Positions 6,635 through 11,272 of a stretch of 11,272 nucleotides of DNA are shown here, one piece after another; within the stretch, counting starts at the first letter, position 1; each line of letters begins with the position of its first letter. This DNA comes from JBGAMH01 sp044222045 (GTDB lineage Bacteria > Eisenbacteria > RBG-16-71-46). The stretch covers positions 1 through 11,272 of the forward strand of contig JBGAOB010000153.1 of the NCBI GenBank assembly GCA_044222045.1. Direction: 5' to 3'. The notes under the pieces were generated by a model that saw only the letters and a list, made by a program, of their open reading frames with translations, was not told the origin of the DNA and did no database searches. Made by a program: the position numbers and the translations under genes.

Positions 6635-7173
6635 CACGGCTTGGAGAACTGGGCGCGGCGGTTCTGCGACCACGCCTCCTCGCTGCTGCCCTCGGCGAAC
6701 GGACGCTCCTTGCCGTACGACACGGTGGACAGCCGCGACGCCTCGACGCCGGCGCGCACGAGGTAGTCCTTCGCGGCGTCGGCACGGCGCTCCCCGAGCG
6801 CCTGGTTGTATTCCACGGTGCCGCGCTCGTCGCAGTGGCCTTCGATCGTCACACGCAGGCGCGGGTTGTCGCGCAGCACGCGCGCGTTGTTGTCGAGCGC
6901 CGCGCGGCCGGCGTCGTCGAGCCGGTCGGAGTCGAGCGCGAAGAACACCGGCTGCAGCTGCTTCGCGATGATCTCCTCGTCGGTCGGCGCGGGGGCCGTC
7001 GGCGTGGTGGGCGTGGAGGGCGTGGTCGTCGTCGGCGGCGGCGTGGTGGTCTGCGGCGGAGCCGGCGGCGGCGTGGGCGGAGCCTGCGTGGCCTTCTTGG
7101 CGCAGCCGGCCACGGCGAGCACGGCGGCGACCGCCGCGACCAGTGCGAGTGTACGGAGCAGCGAACGCATCAT
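6634..7173 (-). CDS. pal: Pal, peptidoglycan-associated outer-membrane lipoprotein
   Basis: A 179-residue lipoprotein. The signal peptide ends in the lipobox VAGC (C24). A Pro/Thr-rich linker (about 30-64) is followed by an OmpA-like peptidoglycan-binding domain (about 70-179) with VFFALDSDRLDDAGRAAL, the Pal hallmark IEGHCDERGTVEYNQALGER and the end SQNRRAQFSKP. Pal sits in the outer membrane, binds the diaminopimelate of peptidoglycan and is moved to division sites by the Tol motor through TolB. The start is the first of two ATGs (7173 and 7170), with a strong GAGGAGG six bases upstream. This is the only gene of the tol set with a real gap (38 bases) before it, and the gap contains a small hairpin over the ribosome binding site. 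Confidence 0.97.
   Translation of the reverse strand: MMRSLLRTLALVAAVAAVLAVAGCAKKATQAPPTPPPAPPQTTTPPPTTTTPSTPTTPTAPAPTDEEIIAKQLQPVFFALDSDRLDDAGRAALDNNARVLRDNPRLRVTIEGHCDERGTVEYNQALGERRADAAKDYLVRAGVEASRLSTVSYGKERPFAEGSSEEAWSQNRRAQFSKP
6982..7086 (-). repeat. Low-complexity Pro/Thr linker in pal
   Basis: Residues about 30-64 of Pal consist almost only of Pro, Thr and Ala, encoded by imperfect CC-rich triplet repeats. It probably acts as an extended tether between the lipid anchor and the peptidoglycan-binding domain. Such DNA is prone to length change by slippage. Confidence 0.7.
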
Positions 7174-7179
7174 GAGAAA

Positions 7180-7195
7180 CCTCCTCGGAACGAGG
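7180..7195 (-). promoter_or_regulatory. pal ribosome binding site with overlapping small hairpin
   Basis: The Shine-Dalgarno GAGGAGG (7186-7180) lies six bases before the pal ATG. Just upstream the transcript can fold as CCTCG-TTC-CGAGG (7195-7183), a five-pair stem whose 3' arm covers part of the Shine-Dalgarno sequence. It could tune pal translation. The stem is short, and no regulator is implied. Confidence 0.45.
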
Positions 7196-7211
7196 TGGAT
7201 GGGAAGACGGT

Positions 7212-8492
7212 TCAAGGCCTTCCGCCCGAGTCCGGGCGTGGAGACCAGGCCGGAGAAGACGCCCTTCGGCCGCCCGTGTCCAGCCGGCGCGGGGGCGATC
7301 CGTCGAGGTCGCTGACCCACAGGCCGTAGGCTCCCCCGCGGTTGGACGTGAACACCAGGTGCCGGCCGTCGGGCGACCAGCGGGGATTTTCGTTGCTGCC
7401 GCCGGTGGCCACGAGCAGCGTGCCCGAGCCGTCGGCGCGGCACACGTAGACGTCGAAGCCGTTGCCGTTGCGGGACACCATCGCCAGCCGGTCTCCACGC
7501 GGGGACCACGCCGGCGAGTCGGTGTAGCCGAGGTCGAAGTTCAGCCGCCGCACGTTGCCACCCTCGCGGTCCATCACGTAGACCTGCGGCGAGCCGCCCC
7601 GATCCGACGTGAACGCGATCTCCTGCCCCGTGGGCGACCACGTGGGCGCGGTGTCGATGGCGCGGCTGTTCGTGAGCCGGTGCGGCGAACCGCCGGCGGC
7701 ATCGAGGCGGTAGATCTCGGCGTTGCCGTCCTGGCTGAGCGTGCACGCGATCTCGCGACCGTCGGGCGAGAACGCGCCGCTCGTGTTGAGGCCCGGCCGG
7801 CCCGACACCAGCGCGATGCGGCGGTCGGCCACGCCCATCACGTAGAGCTTCGGCCCACGGCCGTCGCGGTACGACGTGAACAGGAGCCGCGAGCCGTCGG
7901 CCGACCAGCTCGGCGACTGGACGAGCGACCGGTCGTTCGTCAGCGCGTGCGCGCCCTGGCCGTCGGCGTCCATCACCCAGAGTTCCTTGTTGCGCCCGTC
8001 CTGCACCACGAACGCGATCTGCGTGGACGCGATGCCCGGCACGCCCGTGAACTGCAGCACGATGTCGTCGGCGAAGCGGTGCACGAGCCGCCGCCAGTCC
8101 GCCGCGGGGCCGCGATACTCCTTCTCGAGCACGAGCTGCCGCCCGGGGAAGTCGCGCACCTCGCCCTTCAGCACGATGCTTCCGCCCGACACGGTCCAGC
8201 GCCCGCCGACCACGCCCTGCGGCGGGTCGGGCGGAGTCTGCGGCGTCACCCACGAGCGCGTCACCGCGAACACCGCCGAGTTCAGCAGGTCGTTCGCGAG
8301 CAGCTCGTCGGCCGGCAGGCTCGAGGAGCGCGCGTTGCGGTCGCCGGCGGGCGAGAGCGGCTCGGTGCGCAGCGGCACGCGGCGCGCCTGGCCCGTGCTG
8401 TAGTCCAGCCGCACGTCGCCGCTCTGCGCGTGCGCGAGCGCCGCGCACGACACCAGCAGGACGAGCGCGGCCAGCCTGCGGAGCGCGCTCAT
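7212..8492 (-). CDS. tolB: TolB, periplasmic beta-propeller of the Tol-Pal system
   Basis: A 426-residue secreted protein: signal peptide 1-22 (RRLAALVLLVSCAALAHAQ), an N-terminal alpha/beta domain (about 25-150, with ADELLANDLLNSAVFAV and WRRLVHRFADDIVLQFTGVPGIA) and a C-terminal six-bladed propeller. The propeller repeats are easily seen: WSADGSRLLFTSYRDG (197), FSPDGREIACTLSQDG (241), WSPTGQEIAFTSDRGG (286), WSPRGDRLAMVSRNG (329), WSPDGRHLVFTSNRGG (372) and a final AWSP (415). Length is normal for TolB. It binds Pal and transmits TolA movement across the periplasm. The ATG overlaps the upstream stop (ATGA), with no clear Shine-Dalgarno, so it probably depends on translational coupling. Confidence 0.96.
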   Translation of the reverse strand: MSALRRLAALVLLVSCAALAHAQSGDVRLDYSTGQARRVPLRTEPLSPAGDRNARSSSLPADELLANDLLNSAVFAVTRSWVTPQTPPDPPQGVVGGRWTVSGGSIVLKGEVRDFPGRQLVLEKEYRGPAADWRRLVHRFADDIVLQFTGVPGIASTQIAFVVQDGRNKELWVMDADGQGAHALTNDRSLVQSPSWSADGSRLLFTSYRDGRGPKLYVMGVADRRIALVSGRPGLNTSGAFSPDGREIACTLSQDGNAEIYRLDAAGGSPHRLTNSRAIDTAPTWSPTGQEIAFTSDRGGSPQVYVMDREGGNVRRLNFDLGYTDSPAWSPRGDRLAMVSRNGNGFDVYVCRADGSGTLLVATGGSNENPRWSPDGRHLVFTSNRGGAYGLWVSDLDGSPPRRLDTGGRRASSPAWSPRPDSGGRP

Positions 8493-9169
8493 GAGCCGGT
8501 GTACTCGAAGCCGAAGTGCACGCCGAGGTCGCCGGCCGGGAAGCCCAGCGGCAGGGGCGGCAGCGGGTCGCTGATGCGCACGGCGCGCGCGACCGACTGA
8601 TCGAAGAAGTCGATGCCGCTCGATTCCTCCACCTTCACGGCGCTCAACTGGCCTCCCCTCGCGATGCGAAAGTACACGACCGCCTGCACGGGCTTGCCGC
8701 CGGCGCCGAGCCCGGCGGGCGGGCTCCAGTTGCGCGCGATCTGGTCGCGCACGAGCCGCAGGTAGTAGGCGAACTCGAAGTCGCGCGCATCCACGGACAC
8801 CGAGCCGCGCATGCCGGGGCCGCCGATCGTGGCCATGGGCAGCGACGTCATCGCCGCGTTCGGAGCGGCGGGCTTGCTGGACGGCGCCGCGTTCTCACGC
8901 GGCCGCTCGGGACGCCGGTCGGGCTCGCGCTCGGGCTTCGCGTCGGGTTTCGGCTTCGGCTCGTCGAGCCTCACGCCCTCGTCCTCGGGCGCGGGCGCCG
9001 GAGCCGAGGGTGCAGCCGCGCTCAGGGCCGCCATCGCACTCGCGTCGAGCAGCGACACCTGCACGGATTCGGGTCCGGGAATCACCACGGGCATCGGTGC
9101 GCGCACGATCATCACGGCCGCCAGTGCCAGCCCGTGCGCGAGCAGGGATCCCGTGAGGGCGCCGCGCAT
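8489..9169 (-). CDS. TolA/TonB-like energy transducer with TonB C-terminal domain
   Basis: A 226-residue protein with one N-terminal membrane helix (about 5-23). The helix carries the SxxxH motif (S8, H12) by which TonB and TolA contact the ExbB/TolQ motor. A Pro/Lys/Glu/Arg-rich periplasmic spacer follows (about 55-105; PEDEGVRLDEPKPKPDAKP), then a TonB_C domain (about 133-226: AYYLRLVRDQIARNWSPP, VVYFRIARGGQLSAVKVEESSG, FDQSVARAV, LPPLPLGFPAGDLGVHFGFEY). Position between tolR and tolB indicates the TolA role. It is much shorter than E. coli TolA (421) because the long helical domain II is replaced by this spacer. The ATG overlaps the tolR stop (TGATG), and the end overlaps tolB (ATGA). Confidence 0.9.
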   Translation of the reverse strand: MRGALTGSLLAHGLALAAVMIVRAPMPVVIPGPESVQVSLLDASAMAALSAAAPSAPAPAPEDEGVRLDEPKPKPDAKPEREPDRRPERPRENAAPSSKPAAPNAAMTSLPMATIGGPGMRGSVSVDARDFEFAYYLRLVRDQIARNWSPPAGLGAGGKPVQAVVYFRIARGGQLSAVKVEESSGIDFFDQSVARAVRISDPLPPLPLGFPAGDLGVHFGFEYTGS

Positions 9170-9585
9170 CAGCGCTTCCGGTTCTCCGCCGGCGGCTCCG
9201 TGACCAGGCCGAGCGAAGCGACGCCCGAACGTCGCAGGCGCGAGATGAGTTCGACGACGGTGCCGTAGGGCACGCTCTGGTCCGCCTTGAGGAACACGGG
9301 GCGCGACTTGGCGTTCGCGTGGTCGAGCGCGGGTTCGAGATCGGCCATCGGCACGACCTGCTCGCCCACCGACACCGTGCCCTCCTTCTGCACCGTGATC
9401 ACGAGCCCGTCGCGGACGTCGAGCCCGCGGCTCGACACCTTGGGCAGGTCGATCTCGAGCCCGCCCTGCAGGAACGGCGCGGTGACCATGAAGATCACGA
9501 GCAGCACGAGCACCACGTCCACGAACGGTGTGACGTTGATCTCGGCCATCGGGCGGCCGGGGCCGTTGCCGGGGCCGGCCATCAT
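9169..9585 (-). CDS. tolR: TolR/ExbD-family proton-channel subunit
   Basis: A 138-residue ExbD/TolR protein: short cytoplasmic N-terminus, one membrane helix (about 20-38; PFVDVVLVLLVIFMV) with the essential Asp at residue 23, the GLEIDLPKV start of the periplasmic domain, then LVITVQKEGTVSVGEQVV and VFLKADQSVPYGTVVELISRL. MAEINVTPFVDVVLVLL is the family signature. With TolQ it forms the proton-conducting stator that drives the TolA-like partner. The start is one of two adjacent ATGs (9585 or 9582); the first gives an ATGA overlap with tolQ. ExbD is the alternative name, but the neighbours tolB and pal settle it as TolR. Confidence 0.95.
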   Translation of the reverse strand: MMAGPGNGPGRPMAEINVTPFVDVVLVLLVIFMVTAPFLQGGLEIDLPKVSSRGLDVRDGLVITVQKEGTVSVGEQVVPMADLEPALDHANAKSRPVFLKADQSVPYGTVVELISRLRRSGVASLGLVTEPPAENRKR

Positions 9586-10268
9586 GCGCGCGGAGCTCCC
9601 GCTCGACGCTCGAGGTACTCGCCGGCGAACTGCTGCGCGCGCTGCGAGGCTTCCCGCAGTCGACCGAGGCAGTGGTTGTACGCGATCACCGCGGGGATCG
9701 CGGCGGCGAGGCCGGCGATCGTGGCGATGAGCGCCTCGGCGATGCCGGGCGCCACCACGACGAGCGTGGCCGAACCCTGCGCGCCGATGTTCACGAACGA
9801 CACCATCACGCCCCACACCGTGCCGAGCAGGCCGATGAACGGGGCGGTGTTGCCGGTGGTGGCGAGGAAGCCGACGCGCTTCTCGAGCACCGCGATCTCG
9901 TCGGCGGCGGCGCGATCCATCGCACGCTGCGCAATCTCGAACGCGTCGTGCTGCGGCAGTCCCGCGGCGAGCAGGGGGTCCAGTGCGCGCTGGCCGGCCA
10001 GGGCCACTTTCGCGAGCACGCTGCCGGCGTGCTGTTCGGCGGCCAGGCGGCCGCCCGCACCCGCGGCCCGGAACGCCTGCAGGAACGCGCGATCGGCGCG
10101 CTCCACGGTGGCGTACAGGCGCAGTCGATCCCACACCACCGCCCACGTGTAGACCGACAGGCCCACCAGGACGAGCAGGATGAACTTGGAGAAGGCGCTC
10201 GCGTGCAGCACCAACGACGGAATCGTGGCGCGGACGCCGGACTGCAACAGGATGTGCGCGAATGGCAT
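9582..10268 (-). CDS. tolQ: TolQ/ExbB-family proton-channel subunit
   Basis: A 228-residue MotA/TolQ/ExbB protein, close to E. coli TolQ in length (230). Three membrane segments are visible: about 26-48 (SKFILLVLVGLSVYTWAVVW), about 134-160 (FLATTGNTAPFIGLLGTVWG) and about 175-198 (IAEALIATIAGLAAAIPAVI). The pore threonines are T150 (GLLGTVWG) and T183 (ATIAG), with the same 33-residue spacing as T145/T178 of E. coli. I chose ATG 10268 because AAGGAAGGTGA lies five bases upstream; the frame is open to 10382, but that extension is Arg/Pro-rich, has no family resemblance and would enter the promoter region. First gene of the operon. Confidence 0.96.
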   Translation of the reverse strand: MPFAHILLQSGVRATIPSLVLHASAFSKFILLVLVGLSVYTWAVVWDRLRLYATVERADRAFLQAFRAAGAGGRLAAEQHAGSVLAKVALAGQRALDPLLAAGLPQHDAFEIAQRAMDRAAADEIAVLEKRVGFLATTGNTAPFIGLLGTVWGVMVSFVNIGAQGSATLVVVAPGIAEALIATIAGLAAAIPAVIAYNHCLGRLREASQRAQQFAGEYLERRAGAPRA

Positions 10269-10273
10269 CGGCT

Positions 10274-10284
10274 TCACCTTCCTT
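10274..10284 (-). promoter_or_regulatory. tolQ ribosome binding site
   Basis: AAGGAAGGTGA, strongly complementary to the 16S rRNA tail, ends five bases before the tolQ ATG at 10268. It decides that start against the longer open frame. Confidence 0.7.
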
Positions 10285-10564
10285 GTGAAGTCGGGCCCGG
10301 ATACCGGCCGTGGTCGTGCGGGAAGCGCGTGGACGCTAGCACAGCGGCGAAGTCTCGCCCACTGGGAAAGCGCTCGAACCACGCGTGCGGGACGTTCATG
10401 AAAGCACTACACGGACGCGCGTCCCCGGTTCCGTCCCACGTGACTGTCCGAGTCTCGTCAGGCGGTCAAAGCGGTGAAAATTCCATGCGCGACATCTCCC
10501 CGCGCCGGTCGTAAGCGGCTACGCTCCGCGGCAATCGCGACCGATTCCACACGCCCCTGCCGAC

Positions 10565-10568
10565 GGAG
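10565..10568 (+). promoter_or_regulatory. Ribosome binding site of the TlpA-like gene
   Basis: GGAG lies seven bases before the GTG at 10576. It supports this start, which also places the signal peptide at the N-terminus, over an in-frame ATG at 10474. Confidence 0.6.
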
Positions 10569-10575
10569 AACCCCC

Positions 10576-11073
10576 GTGCTTCGGACATCCCTGCGCATCG
10601 CGTTCACCGCCGCCATCGCCGGCCTCGTCAGTGCGAGCCCGTCGTTCGCCGCCGAGTCCAGCGCACCCGCGTTCTCCATTCGTTCCCTGGAAGGGCGCAC
10701 GATCCGGCTGACCGACTACCGCAACCGCCCCGTCGTGCTCGACTTCTGGGCCACGTGGTGCGGGCCGTGCCGGCGCTGGATGCCCGTCGTCGCCAAGCTC
10801 GAAGCCGAGACGCAGAAGAAGGGCGTCCGGTTCTTCGCCGTGAACCTGCACGAGGACCTGGCCGACGTGCGCGCGTACGTGACCGCGCAGAAGGTGCAGG
10901 TGCCGGTGCTGCTCGACGTGGACGGCGCGGTGGGCACGGCCTACGGGGCGCGCTCGATCCCGCTCACCGTGGTGATCGGCCGCGACGGCCGGGTCGTGCG
11001 CACGCTCGTGGGCGTGCACCCCGAGGAAGACCTGCGCGACGCGCTGCGCGAAGCGGGCGTCGAAGGCGTCTGA
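10576..11073 (+). CDS. Secreted TlpA/ResA-like thioredoxin-fold protein
   Basis: A 165-residue protein with a Sec signal peptide (residues 1 to about 25: LRTSLRIAFTAAIAG, ending SFA) and a thioredoxin domain of the TlpA/ResA/AhpC-TSA type. Visible elements are the PAFSIRSLEGRTIRLTDYRN lead-in, VVLDFWATWCGPCRRWMP with the redox pair C62-C65, VRFFAVNLHEDLADVRAYV (the TlpA insertion helix), and the cis-proline P129 in SIPLTVVIGRDG. It should act in the periplasm as a thiol-disulfide reductase, for example for cytochrome c maturation or other exported proteins; no specific partner is nearby. There is no lipobox, so it is soluble. Single gene, divergent from tolQ and convergent with the next gene. 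The in-frame ATG at 10474 was not used because it would bury the signal peptide. Confidence 0.92.
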   Translation: MLRTSLRIAFTAAIAGLVSASPSFAAESSAPAFSIRSLEGRTIRLTDYRNRPVVLDFWATWCGPCRRWMPVVAKLEAETQKKGVRFFAVNLHEDLADVRAYVTAQKVQVPVLLDVDGAVGTAYGARSIPLTVVIGRDGRVVRTLVGVHPEEDLRDALREAGVEGV

Positions 11074-11085
11074 GGCTCGCGGCGC

Positions 11086-11271
11086 TCAGGCCGCGCGGCC
11101 CGCGATCTCCGGGGACGCGGCCAGCGCCGCGGTCACGCGCCGCAGTTCGCCGCGCACGGCCTCGAGCGCGGTGGCCGCCTCGGTCGTGTGGCCGCCGCCG
11201 GCGAAGCGTTCCGCGTCGCCCGCGAGCAGGACCAGCCGCGGCGCGAACGCCAGCGTGGCCGCGCCGCGCAG
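11086..11271 (-). CDS. C-terminal fragment, possibly an Hpt (histidine phosphotransfer) domain
   Basis: A minus-strand frame enters from the right edge and stops at TGA (11088-11086), 12 bases from the thioredoxin stop (convergent). The 61 visible residues begin LRGAATLAFAPRLVLLAGDA and continue with TEAATALEAVRGELRRVTAA. This helical, Ala-rich pattern fits the part of an Hpt domain just after the phosphorylated His (HxLKGAA…L..La..lE…l..Le.E……L). If so, the His codon lies just outside the window and the protein may be a hybrid sensor kinase or CheA-like protein. The call rests on a short stretch of low complexity and is tentative. Confidence 0.4.
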   Translation of the reverse strand: MRGAATLAFAPRLVLLAGDAERFAGGGHTTEAATALEAVRGELRRVTAALAASPEIAGRAA

Positions 11272-11272
11272 G

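Larger units (their letters stand above)
10269..10575. promoter_or_regulatory. Divergent intergenic region between tolQ and the thioredoxin gene
   Basis: These 307 bases contain no convincing gene and must hold promoters for both directions. For tolQ, a weak -10-like TAGCGT is at 10338-10333 on the minus strand (about 60 bases of leader); for the thioredoxin gene, a TACGCT is at 10520-10525 on the plus strand (about 45 bases of leader). Neither has a good -35 at normal spacing. A perfect 12-base palindrome, GGACGCGCGTCC (10413-10424), and the most AT-rich patch of the region (10466-10484) lie near the middle. These are possible operator or promoter elements, unproven. Confidence 0.4.

Noticed and set aside
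7359..8600. Plus-strand open frame of 413 codons opposite tolB
   Set aside because: This is an antisense shadow; tolB with its propeller repeats is unmistakable on the minus strand.
10269..10382. N-terminal extension of TolQ to an earlier start at 10382
   Set aside because: The extension is Arg/Pro-rich, makes TolQ longer than its family, and a strong ribosome binding site lies just before ATG 10268.
10404..10432. Extracytoplasmic-sigma-like promoter (GGAACC with a downstream GTGTA, minus strand)
   Set aside because: Spacing and the -10 match are poor, and similar short matches are expected by chance; not strong enough to call.
10474..10575. Upstream ATG start for the thioredoxin gene
   Set aside because: It would put 34 basic residues before the signal peptide; the GTG at 10576 has GGAG at good spacing and gives a proper secreted protein.
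11089..11100. Palindrome GGCCGCGCGGCC between convergent genes as a terminator
   Set aside because: It has no loop and no T-run, and it lies inside the coding end of the minus-strand gene, so it is not a convincing intrinsic terminator.
1..11272. CRISPR array, tRNA, rRNA, insertion sequence, phage or toxin-antitoxin genes
   Set aside because: I saw no regularly spaced repeats, cloverleaf-like sequence, transposase motifs or small paired toxin genes on either strand.

Overview
The window looks like chromosome from a diderm (Gram-negative) bacterium with very high GC, roughly 70% by eye. The complete Tol-Pal envelope complex, lipoproteins with lipoboxes, and an outer-membrane beta-barrel with a C-terminal Phe all require an outer membrane. 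Heavy use of GTG starts and GC-rich third positions fits an uncultured GC-rich lineage such as Eisenbacteria, Gemmatimonadota or Myxococcota, but nothing here fixes the phylum.

Layout. From position 10268 leftwards to the window edge, twelve reading frames, one of them a broken gene in two parts, lie on the minus strand with almost no space between them. Most junctions are 1-4 base stop/start overlaps (ATGA, GTGA, TGATG). In transcription order they are tolQ, tolR, a tolA/tonB-like gene, tolB, pal and cpoB; a BamA/TamA-type outer-membrane barrel split by a one-base frameshift; an endonuclease IV-like TIM-barrel protein; an FAD-dependent oxidoreductase of the DAO family; a glyoxalase II-like metallo-beta-lactamase-fold hydrolase; a gamma-carbonic-anhydrase-like protein fused in frame to a DinB-fold domain; and an NAD(P)-binding SDR-like protein running off the left edge. 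A 307-bp divergent intergenic region (10269-10575) separates this run from a plus-strand secreted thioredoxin (TlpA-like, 10576-11073). A minus-strand gene converges on it from the right edge, and its visible C-terminus resembles the end of an Hpt domain.

How they work together. TolQ/TolR and the TolA/TonB-like protein form the proton-driven inner-membrane motor. TolB, Pal and CpoB are the periplasmic and outer-membrane partners. The following barrel gene keeps the envelope theme. The last five genes are soluble enzymes of DNA repair, redox and thiol-type chemistry with no obvious link to the envelope; their coupling to the Tol-Pal run suggests one long transcription unit.

I found no CRISPR array, tRNA, rRNA, insertion sequence or phage gene, and no clear new defence or biosynthetic system. 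The points most worth checking are the C6-tract frameshift in the barrel gene, the carbonic-anhydrase/DinB fusion, and the archaeal-looking endonuclease IV homologue.
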